From: Bacillota bacterium
GTDB lineage: Bacteria; Bacillota; Clostridia; Lachnospirales; Lachnospiraceae
Assembly (NCBI GenBank): GCA_023411215.1
Contig: JAEYOY010000046.1
Span: 1 to 53,639 of the forward strand
Direction of reading: 5' to 3'
Length of the DNA: 53,639 bases
In this document: in pieces, positions 42,614 through 49,169 of the stretch
How positions within the stretch are numbered: position 1 is the stretch's first letter
How the letters are laid out: every line of letters starts with the position of its first letter
Program-made: the position numbers and the translations under genes
Notes under the pieces: model-generated
What the model saw: only the letters and a program-made list of their open reading frames with translations
Told to the model about the DNA's origin: nothing
The model's database searches: none

Positions 42614-42642
42614 TTGACATTTGTTGTAGCAGATGATAACAT
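42614..42642 (+). promoter_or_regulatory. Sigma-A promoter of the glmS transcript
   Basis: TTGACA (42614-42619) and TAACAT (42637-42642) with a 17-base spacer, about 180 bases before the ribozyme cleavage site. Confidence 0.7.
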
Positions 42643-42753
42643 GACTTAGTCACAATTATCATTTATTAATTCTGGGATTTCTTCGGAAGGCTTTTATTCA
42701 AAAAATAATTATATAATGATTAATAATAACAAAAAGGAGGGTAGTTACATAGA

Positions 42754-42807
42754 ATGAAATGTGATTGTGATACCGGTACCCATTCACAAGATCAACCCAA
42801 GATCTGA
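42754..42807 (+). CDS. Possible 17-codon leader peptide upstream of the glmS ribozyme
   Basis: ATG at 42754 to TGA at 42807, encoding MKCDCDTGTHSQDQPKI. A strong AAGGAGG lies upstream (42734-42740), but at 13 bases it is farther than ideal. It ends about 20 bases before the ribozyme cleavage site. It could be a translated leader or chance. Confidence 0.3.
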   Translation: MKCDCDTGTHSQDQPKI

Positions 42808-42824
42808 TTAACAGAAATGTTTAT

Positions 42825-43055
42825 ATTAGCGCCATGCACCTTCATTGGGATATGTAATTTGGAGGTTAACGAGGTAGAGAGTTAGCGAAATTTTCGGCGG
42901 GTGCTCTCTCGTGCTCTTGGGCATGTGATATGTCGACAAAAACTATTGGTAACGATAGAACAACAGCGGCATAACCAAGAAAATGAATTAGGTGGGATTC
43001 TGACTTTGTACACGGTTACGAAGCATTATTTGCGCGAAGGTAAGTGAAGTATCAA
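42825..43055 (+). ncRNA. glmS ribozyme (glucosamine-6-phosphate-activated, self-cleaving)
   Basis: The conserved blocks of the glmS ribozyme are readable in order: the cleavage-site segment TATTAGCGCC (cleavage expected between A42828 and G42829), GAGGTAGAGAGTTAGCGAAATTTTCGGCGG-like core (the TAGCGAAATTTTCGGCGGG part at about 42890-42900), AGAACAACAGCGGCATAACC (from about 42957), TAGGTGGGATTCTGACTTTGT-like P3/P4 region and ACGAAGCATTATTTGCGCGA (from about 43019), ending in AAGTGAAG. It lies upstream of glmS on the same strand. On binding glucosamine-6-phosphate the RNA cleaves itself and the downstream mRNA is degraded, giving feedback control of amino-sugar synthesis. Confidence 0.95.
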
Positions 43056-43277
43056 CCAACACCAAAATCGGTTGAATACGAGCACACCAGCGACAACAGG
43101 AGAAGTTCGCATAGCGTTTATCTTCCGGTTGCACTATGAATTCATCTATTAAATTATCTTTTATCGAATAAAAAAACGGATTATAGAAAAATACGCCATT
43201 ACTATGCCCATTTATAATGGGGTTGTACTTATTATGGCTAAAAATGGAACTGCTGTACGGCAGGTTGGAGGATTATT

Positions 43278-45101
43278 ATGTGTGGAATAATTGGTTATAC
43301 AGGAAGCCGCGAGGCTAAGAATATACTTTTAGGAGGTCTGGCTGCTCTGGAATACCGCGGGTATGACAGCGCAGGAATTGCACTTTGTGAGCAGGGAGAA
43401 GTTCATACGATAAAGACCATTGGTAAGGTATCGGATCTGGTAGAGAAAGCGACCAAAGCAGATGCTCTGAAAGGTACCTGCGGTATCGGTCATACCAGAT
43501 GGGCGACGCATGGTGGAGTTACGGATACCAATGCGCACCCTCATACTCATGGGAAGGTGACATTACTTCACAACGGAATTATTGAGAACTACCACAATCT
43601 GGAGGTGGAGCTAGCGAAGACAGGCAGATTCCCGATCTCCCAGACGGATACAGAGATTGTAGCAATGCTCCTTGACAGCTTATATGAGGGAGATGCAATC
43701 AATGCAATTATTGAAGCTGCGAAGAGAATAGAAGGAGCTTATGCTTTCTGTATTATGTTCGCAGATCAACCGGAGGTAATCTATTCCTTGCGTAATGCCA
43801 GTCCTCTGGTTGCGTCCCATGTGGAGGATGGTTCCATTATTGCTTCTGACCTGGTTGCATTAATGGATTATTCCAAGGATTACTTTGTATTACCGGAGCA
43901 ACATATTGCTATTCTTACCAAGGAGGCAATTCAAGTTGTTAATTTTGATAAAAAGGTTGTTGAACCTACTATGCTTCATGTGAGCTGGGACATCACAGCC
44001 GCTCAGAAGAACGGATATCCGCATTTCATGCTGAAGGAGATCTATGAGCAGCCGACCTCCATTCGTTCTACCATTACACCAAGAATATCCGCAGATAACA
44101 CACCGGACTTTACGGTAGATCGTATTCCAGATGAGGTATTTGAGAAAGTAAACCGTGTAATCATCGCTGCCTGTGGTACTGCAATGCATGCGGGGTTAGT
44201 AGGAAAGGCTATGATTGAGAAGCTGATTCGTGTACCCGTCGAGGTCGAGATTGCCTCCGAATTCCGTTACAAGGATCCGATTATGGATGGGAATACTCTG
44301 GTAATCCTGATCTCCCAGTCCGGAGAGACAGCAGATACGCTTGCGGCACTCCGCCTTGCTAAAGAGGCTGGAGCGACAACACTCTCTGTAGTTAATGTAA
44401 AGGGCTCTACGATAGACCGTGAGAGTGATTATGTATTCTATACTCATGCCGGTCCCGAGATTGCAGTTGCCAGCACCAAGGCTTACACTGCTCAGCTTTC
44501 CTGCTTATATCTACTGGCCTTCAAATTCGCATTGATTCGCAAGACGATCACCGAGGAGGAATGTGCTGGTTATATCAAGGAGCTGAAGGAGGTTATCCCT
44601 GCGATCGAGGAGACTTTAGCATTTGATAAGACGGTGGATGATATCTGTAAGCATCTTGTGGATAAAGAGGACTTATTTTTCATTGGTCGTGGATTAGATT
44701 ATGCATTATGCTGGGAGGGCTCCATTAAATTAAAGGAAATCAGCTATATCCACTCCGAGGCATATGCTGCCGGTGAGTTAAAGCATGGTACGCTATCCTT
44801 GGTTACAGAGGGGGTTCCGGTAGTAGCACTGGCAACCCAGCAAAGGGTATTCTCCAAGATGATATCCAATGTTCGTGAGGTTCGTGCACGAGGAGCTTTT
44901 GTTGTAATGATCACGAACGGAAAAACGGAGGTAGAAGAATCCGCATATGATTATCATATTGAATTACCGAAGACTTCGGATTACTTTACTCCCTTCACCT
45001 CAGCAATCGTGCTTCAGTTACTGGCATATTATACCTGTGTGCACCGCGGTTTCAATGTAGACCAGCCGAGAAATCTGGCAAAGAGTGTAACCGTAGAGTA
45101 A
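43278..45101 (+). CDS. glmS: Glutamine-fructose-6-phosphate aminotransferase (isomerizing)
   Basis: 607 residues, the normal length. The N-terminal class II glutaminase domain starts MCGIIGYTGSREAKNILLGG with the catalytic Cys2 after Met removal, and has YRGYDSAGIAL, GHTRWATHGGVTDTNAHPH and HNGIIENYHNL. Two SIS isomerase domains follow (IIAACGTAMHAGLVGKAMIE, ISQSGETADTLAALRLAKEA, VASTKAYTAQLSCLYLLAFK), and the C-terminus reads DQPRNLAKSVTVE. It makes glucosamine-6-phosphate for peptidoglycan. GGAGG lies eight bases before the ATG. It is controlled by the upstream ribozyme and ended by a clear terminator. Confidence 0.98.
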   Translation: MCGIIGYTGSREAKNILLGGLAALEYRGYDSAGIALCEQGEVHTIKTIGKVSDLVEKATKADALKGTCGIGHTRWATHGGVTDTNAHPHTHGKVTLLHNGIIENYHNLEVELAKTGRFPISQTDTEIVAMLLDSLYEGDAINAIIEAAKRIEGAYAFCIMFADQPEVIYSLRNASPLVASHVEDGSIIASDLVALMDYSKDYFVLPEQHIAILTKEAIQVVNFDKKVVEPTMLHVSWDITAAQKNGYPHFMLKEIYEQPTSIRSTITPRISADNTPDFTVDRIPDEVFEKVNRVIIAACGTAMHAGLVGKAMIEKLIRVPVEVEIASEFRYKDPIMDGNTLVILISQSGETADTLAALRLAKEAGATTLSVVNVKGSTIDRESDYVFYTHAGPEIAVASTKAYTAQLSCLYLLAFKFALIRKTITEEECAGYIKELKEVIPAIEETLAFDKTVDDICKHLVDKEDLFFIGRGLDYALCWEGSIKLKEISYIHSEAYAAGELKHGTLSLVTEGVPVVALATQQRVFSKMISNVREVRARGAFVVMITNGKTEVEESAYDYHIELPKTSDYFTPFTSAIVLQLLAYYTCVHRGFNVDQPRNLAKSVTVE

Positions 45102-45123
45102 AGGGTTTTAAGCAGTAGACTGC

Positions 45124-45163
45124 AAAGGTGAGTTCTCAAATAGCTTGAGAATTCACCTTTTAA
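45124..45163 (+). terminator. Intrinsic terminator after glmS
   Basis: AAAGGTGAGTTCTCAA pairs with TTGAGAATTCACCTTT around ATAGC, followed by TTAATTTTAG. Confidence 0.85.
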
Positions 45164-45749
45164 TTTTAGTATCACTCAATGTAATTTACAATTTGATTTT
45201 TGAGTATACAGAGAGATACTTCTAGTTATTACAGGGAAAAAACTATACCATAACTTTATAATTTAGCTACTAATACAGTCTTTATATTAATTAAGGGCTG
45301 TATTTTTTATTGAATCGAATAATTATACAGGTAAAATATATACCATATACCAATTCTAAAATACTATACATAAAACGTTAATAATGAAACACGTAAAGGT
45401 ATTAACGAATAAATTCAGAGATAACTCTGGTTGAAGCATCGAACCATTATTGAGCACAATGGAGAAACCAGTCTCTTGCATCCGCTACATGAGCATCAAG
45501 ATTCAACCAGCGAAGGTGCTGTACCTTCGCCACTTTTTCCTGTACTTGTTCTTATCACCTTCATAGACATAATCCGTATGATTCCCATCTGATCGGTTGC
45601 TGAAAGGCCTTTTTGAATCAATATGTACTAAATTGGTACTGATATATGAATAAATCCGCATAAACGGTTTGTTATGGTGGCATTTTAAGTATACTTGATT
45701 TATAATAGATATACTGTTGAAACAGCATTGCCAGTAAAGGAGAATGATT
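45164..45749. other. Gene-free region between glmS and the FakA-like domain gene
   Basis: AT-rich at first, with a terminator-like AATACAG...CTGTATTTTTT hairpin (45272-45308). Further on, CTGGTTGAA (about 45428) and TTCAACCAG (about 45502) form a loose inverted repeat, followed by GCGAAGGT-GCTGT-ACCTTCGC (45510-45530) with a short T-run. A minus-strand frame across 45503-45829 has no start signal or family resemblance that I could support. The segment may be a decayed mobile or gene remnant. Confidence 0.4.
45510..45539 (+). terminator. Terminator-like hairpin in the glmS downstream region
   Basis: GCGAAGGT-GCTGT-ACCTTCGC followed by CACTTTTT; an 8-bp perfect stem. Confidence 0.5.
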
Positions 45750-46001
45750 ATGCTTGAATTTAGATATGATACACAATTATTGATTGAAGGAGAGAACCTT
45801 TCAGAAGATGATATCAATGAATATATCACAAAGAATTTAGAGGGGGATTGCTTATTAGCAGTTGGAGATGAGACATTGATTAAAGTTCATTTCCATACGA
45901 ATGCCCCCTGGAAATTGCTTGAGTATTGTGCTTCCATAGGTGAAATTTATGATATCGTTGTAGAGGATATGGAACGACAGTCAAAGGGACTCCATGGTTA
46001 G
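45750..46001 (+). CDS. Stand-alone domain resembling the C-terminal part of FakA (DAK2/DhaL-type)
   Basis: 83 residues from an ATG six bases after AAAGGAG. The sequence FRYDTQLLIEGENLSEDDIN, then GDCLLAVGDETLIKVHFHTNAP and CASIGEIYDIVVEDMERQ, matches the last domain of FakA, the fatty-acid kinase subunit ('...GYCTEF..., GDSLLVVGDD..VKVHVHTN.P, GEL..IKIENM'). In FakA this domain interacts with FakB. Here the N-terminal kinase domain is missing, and the protein has its own ribosome-binding site and terminator, so it looks like a functional single-domain gene and not a decaying fragment. Its role is unknown. Confidence 0.7.
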   Translation: MLEFRYDTQLLIEGENLSEDDINEYITKNLEGDCLLAVGDETLIKVHFHTNAPWKLLEYCASIGEIYDIVVEDMERQSKGLHG

Positions 46002-46046
46002 TAAAATAAATAATAGTAGCTTCTTTGACCTTAATAAATGAGTAAT

Positions 46047-46083
46047 AAGTGGTATGCCAGTCCCGGCATACCACTTGTTTTGT
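46047..46083 (+). terminator. Intrinsic terminator after the FakA-like gene
   Basis: AAGTGGTATGCC-AGTCCC-GGCATACCACTT, a perfect 12-bp stem, followed by GTTTTGT. Confidence 0.88.
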
Positions 46084-46120
46084 CTTGAACTTAATTATTT
46101 GCTCTATTGCATCCTCATAA

Positions 46121-46149
46121 TTGACACTATAAGTATTACCGAATAATAT
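46121..46149 (+). promoter_or_regulatory. Sigma-A promoter of the MazG-like gene
   Basis: TTGACA (46121-46126) and TAATAT (46144-46149) with a 17-base spacer. Confidence 0.65.
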
Positions 46150-46241
46150 AAACATGGTAGAAAATGTATGCCGATGGTAGTATAATATCAATATGTTAAT
46201 TCATAAAAGTAAATTATTGTGCTTTAGAATGGAGAATGAAA

Positions 46242-46559
46242 ATGAATTTATTTGAAGTTCAAAACTTAGTAAAAAGGTTTACTAAAAATAAGAATATTAG
46301 TTCATCAATTAGTGTTCGAGTTATAGATTTGGTTTCAGAAGTTGGAGAATTATCAAAAGAGATCTTAAAAGGCACGAATTATGGCAAAAAAAAATTTGTA
46401 AAAACTGAAGAATGGGATAGTGAAATTGGAGATGTTTTGTTTTCCTTGATATGTATTGCGAATCAAACTGAAACTAATTTAGAAGATTGCCTAAATTATG
46501 CCCTAAATAAATATGAAAAAAGGTTTGCTGACAAAGGAGATTTAGGCTCTGGAAGATAA
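46242..46559 (+). CDS. MazG-like nucleotide pyrophosphohydrolase
   Basis: 105 residues of all-alpha NTP-PPase type. The metal-binding helices read LVSEVGELSKEILKG and EWDSEIGDVLFSLICIAN, matching the ExxE...ExxD pattern of MazG-like enzymes, which hydrolyse nucleoside triphosphates to monophosphates. The size fits small MazG-like house-cleaning enzymes. The ATG at 46242 lies six bases after GGAGA; another ATG two codons before abuts that site. It has its own promoter, so it is likely monocistronic. AT content is higher than in neighbouring housekeeping genes, which hints at recent acquisition. Confidence 0.82.
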   Translation: MNLFEVQNLVKRFTKNKNISSSISVRVIDLVSEVGELSKEILKGTNYGKKKFVKTEEWDSEIGDVLFSLICIANQTETNLEDCLNYALNKYEKRFADKGDLGSGR

Positions 46560-46650
46560 TCCGATAACCGCGTTATTTCATAATGGCCGTTATAGTGACG
46601 GTCTTTATACCATAATAGCTTTTACAAGTAAATTGAACTATTAATATAAT

Positions 46651-46684
46651 GCTATCAACTATCATTTTCGGTTGGTAGCTTTTT
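46651..46684 (+). terminator. Terminator-like hairpin downstream of the MazG-like gene
   Basis: GCTATCAAC (46651-46659) pairs with GTTGGTAGC (46671-46679), one G-U pair, followed by TTTTT. Confidence 0.7.
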
Positions 46685-46823
46685 AGTGCACTGAAATCGA
46701 GTTTTTCATATCGTATCATACCTATCATACCTCCAAATCTAACGCAGGTTGAAATGAACAAGAAGCTGTTGTATAATGGTTGGGACTTGAATAATACCGA
46801 CAACAAACGAAAATGATATCATT

Positions 46824-46881
46824 GTGCCGGCATAATCAAAGTGTAAATCGTCTCGCATGCGAGACGTTGCACACTTGGCAC
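46824..46881. repeat. Nested palindrome upstream of tatD
   Basis: GTGCC/GGCAC and AAGTGT/ACACTT arms enclose the perfect palindrome CGTCTCGCATGCGAGACG. It sits about 40 bases before the tatD start and has no T-run. Confidence 0.75.
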
Positions 46882-46921
46882 TAATTTAAAAGGATAAACA
46901 TCGCAAAGAATGGGGATAAAC

Positions 46922-47686
46922 ATGATTTTTGAAACACACGCACATTATGAAGATGAAGCATTTGACATAGACCGGGAGGAGCTACTGGAAAGACTCCCGA
47001 AGCAGGGGATTGAATATGTAGTCGATATCTGCTCCAGTGTTGATAGCGTTGATCGGGTACTGAAGCTGGCTGACCAGTATCCTTACATTTATGTAGCAGT
47101 AGGAATTCACCCGGAATCAGCAAAGGAATTGAGTGAAGAGAACTTCGGATGGCTTAAGGAAAAAGCCTCACACCCGAAGAATATCGCGATCGGTGAAATC
47201 GGATTGGATTATTATTGGGATACCACAGACCGTGATACGCAGAAGAAGTGGTTTGAGCGCCAGATAGAGCTGGCAAGGGAGCTTAAACTGCCCTTGGTCA
47301 TCCACAGCAGAGATGCGGCGAATGACACCTATCATATGCTAAAGGAAGCGAAGGCTGACAGTATTGGTGCAATTATTCATTGCTTCTCCTACGGTGTGGA
47401 GCAAGCCAGACAGTATCTGAACATGGGCTTTTATCTCGGTATCGGCGGGGTGCTCACTTTTAGCAATGGGAAGAAGCTGAAGGAGGTTGTAGAATATGCT
47501 CCTCTGGAACAACTGGTACTTGAGACGGATTGCCCTTATCTGGCACCGGTACCCTACCGTGGCAAGCGCAATGATTCTACTTACCTGACTTATGTAGCGC
47601 AGCAGCTTGCGGAGATTAAGAAGGTGGATTACGAGACAGTTGTCAGAGTCACCTCAGAGAATGCAAAGCGTTTTTACCACATCTAA
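46922..47686 (+). CDS. TatD-family metal-dependent hydrolase
   Basis: 254 residues of TIM-barrel metal hydrolase. Metal ligands are seen in FETHAHYED (HxH), IGEIGLDYYWD (Glu), LVIHSRDAANDTY (His), IIHCFSYG (His) and LETDCPYLAPVPYRGKRND (Asp). TatD proteins act as DNases, some in repair or DNA degradation. Bacillus yabD has the same position upstream of rnmV-ksgA; here rnmV is missing and ksgA follows directly. I choose the ATG at 46922 since it matches the usual 'M.FdTHAH' start; an ATG at 46910 is in frame. Confidence 0.93.
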   Translation: MIFETHAHYEDEAFDIDREELLERLPKQGIEYVVDICSSVDSVDRVLKLADQYPYIYVAVGIHPESAKELSEENFGWLKEKASHPKNIAIGEIGLDYYWDTTDRDTQKKWFERQIELARELKLPLVIHSRDAANDTYHMLKEAKADSIGAIIHCFSYGVEQARQYLNMGFYLGIGGVLTFSNGKKLKEVVEYAPLEQLVLETDCPYLAPVPYRGKRNDSTYLTYVAQQLAEIKKVDYETVVRVTSENAKRFYHI

Positions 47687-47746
47687 AGAGATAGAGAAAT
47701 AGTGTTTCACAGATTATTATGGTGAACAATAAGAATGGAGAGCTAT

Positions 47747-48610
47747 ATGGCGCAATTGGGAAATCCCAAGAATACGATTGAAATATTAAATAAATATAAG
47801 TTTGTCTTCCAGAAGAAGTTTGGACAGAACTTTCTAATCGATACGCACGTATTGGATAAGATCGTTCTGGCAGCAGGGATTACAAAGGAGGATTTTGTTC
47901 TGGAGATCGGTCCTGGAATTGGAACCCTGACTCAATATCTTTGTGAAAATGCAAGAGAGGTTGTGGCAGTTGAGATCGATAAGATGCTTCTTCCTATTCT
48001 GGAGGATACCCTATCCGAATATGATAATGTCACTGTAATTAATAGTGATATCCTGAAGCTGGATCTGAATGCTCTGGTCAAGGAGCGGAATAATAATCAG
48101 CCGATTAAAGTGGTTGCTAATCTCCCTTATTATATTACGACACCGATTATTATGGACCTTTTTGAACGCCATCTTCCGCTGGATAATGTCACAGTCATGG
48201 TGCAGAAGGAGGTTGCCGATCGTATGCAGGCATCTCCGGGAAGTAAGGATTACGGTGCCCTGTCTCTGGCAGTACAATATTATGCGAAGCCCTATATCGC
48301 TGCGAATGTTCCGCCAAATTGTTTTATGCCGCGTCCGAATGTCGGTTCTGCAGTCATAAATCTGACCTTACATAAGGAATCACCGATTGAGGTTAGGGAT
48401 GAGAAGCTGTTATTTAAAATGATTCGTGCATCCTTTAACCAGAGGAGAAAGACCTTGATGAACGGTCTGAATAATTCACCTGAGATCGCCTTCTCCAAGG
48501 AGGAGGTAGGACAGGCGTTAGCTGCACTTGATATATCGGAGAATATACGAGGTGAGGCATTAACATTGGAGCAGTTTGCTGCATTGGCTAACCAGCTATC
48601 AAAAAAGTAA
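47747..48610 (+). CDS. ksgA: 16S rRNA (adenine(1518)-N6/adenine(1519)-N6)-dimethyltransferase
   Basis: 287 residues. QKKFGQNFLIDTHVLDKIV, motif I VLEIGPGIGTLTQYL, VAVEIDKML, the catalytic VVANLPYYITTPI and a C-terminal FNQRRKTLMNGL are canonical KsgA/RsmA features. It dimethylates two adjacent adenines near the 3' end of 16S rRNA. The ATG at 47747 lies after GGAGAG; an ATG at 47735 overlaps that site. A terminator follows. Confidence 0.96.
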   Translation: MAQLGNPKNTIEILNKYKFVFQKKFGQNFLIDTHVLDKIVLAAGITKEDFVLEIGPGIGTLTQYLCENAREVVAVEIDKMLLPILEDTLSEYDNVTVINSDILKLDLNALVKERNNNQPIKVVANLPYYITTPIIMDLFERHLPLDNVTVMVQKEVADRMQASPGSKDYGALSLAVQYYAKPYIAANVPPNCFMPRPNVGSAVINLTLHKESPIEVRDEKLLFKMIRASFNQRRKTLMNGLNNSPEIAFSKEEVGQALAALDISENIRGEALTLEQFAALANQLSKK

Positions 48611-48646
48611 AATGAAACGCTTTGCGAACTTTCTATTGTCATGAAT

Positions 48647-48685
48647 AAAAGCCGGGAAATTATACGAATATTTCCTGGTTTTTTC
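48647..48685 (+). terminator. Intrinsic terminator after ksgA
   Basis: AAAAGCCGGGAAAT pairs with ATTTCCTGGTTTTT (one G-U pair) and runs into TTTTTT. Confidence 0.85.
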
Positions 48686-48734
48686 TGTAATCATAGGAAT
48701 TGTTGATGGAAAAAATTAATAAATAAAAATAATA

Positions 48735-48763
48735 TTGCATAATTATAAATTATATGTTATAAT
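48735..48763 (+). promoter_or_regulatory. Promoter P1 of carB
   Basis: TTGCAT (48735-48740) and TATAAT (48758-48763), 17-base spacer. It would give a leader of about 400 bases. Confidence 0.65.
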
Positions 48764-48842
48764 TATTTCAAGTCATTACAAGATGTGATGAAGCATAAGA
48801 GATACTTATTAATGGGCACTCGAAATTTAATAAGTGATCTAG

Positions 48843-48871
48843 TTGCATAATTATTAGTAATAAATTATGAT
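48843..48871 (+). promoter_or_regulatory. Promoter P2 of carB
   Basis: TTGCAT (48843-48848) and TATGAT (48866-48871), 17-base spacer. The -35 and following ten bases repeat those of P1. It would give a leader of about 290 bases. Confidence 0.55.
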
Positions 48872-49122
48872 ATATAACAATGAACATCCTGCAACAAAAA
48901 TGAATAAGAAGCTGCTCAAGAAGAAAAAATCGCAAATTTTTTTTGCCCATTTTTATACTTAGGATCAGAAATAATTTTATAACGATTAAACAATGGCGTT
49001 TAAATTCTCCCGGAAGATGTGAAAGTAATGAATCCAATGAATCAATATGATTGGCATACTAGAACATCTTGTTTTATAGGCAGAAACCGAACATTGTTTG
49101 TGGTTTTGTGTTGTGATGTAAG

Positions 49123-49164
49123 AAGGGAGCTCAATAGCTCCCTTCAAAGAAGCAGAAGGGAGCT
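49123..49164 (+). promoter_or_regulatory. Alternative-pairing hairpin over the carB ribosome-binding site
   Basis: The nine bases AAGGGAGCT occur at 49123-49131 and again at 49156-49164, where they are the carB ribosome-binding site. Between them AGCTCCCTT (49136-49144) is fully complementary to both. It can pair with the first copy (four-base loop), leaving the site free, or with the second (eleven-base loop), hiding it. This has the form of a translational on/off switch. What would tip the balance is not visible. Confidence 0.65.
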
Positions 49165-49169
49165 ATGGC

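Larger units (their letters stand above)
46560..46921. other. Intergenic region between the MazG-like gene and tatD
   Basis: Contains a small hairpin near 46583-46605, the terminator-like hairpin at 46651-46684 and the nested palindrome at 46824-46881. A minus-strand reading of about 46573-46806 lacks any usable start site. No gene is supported. Confidence 0.5.
48686..49169. other. Long carB leader region
   Basis: Gene-free apart from the two promoters and the switch hairpin. An A/T-only terminator-like pair (AAAAAATCGCAAATTTTTTTT, about 48926-48947) lies within the leader. A short frame starting at 49019 overlaps carB out of frame and is not supported. No known pyrimidine attenuator or PyrR loop could be recognised. 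Confidence 0.5.

Noticed and set aside
45503..45829. A 108-codon minus-strand frame between glmS and the FakA-like gene
   Set aside because: No ribosome-binding site and no recognisable family; it overlaps the start of the plus-strand gene at 45750, which has good signals.
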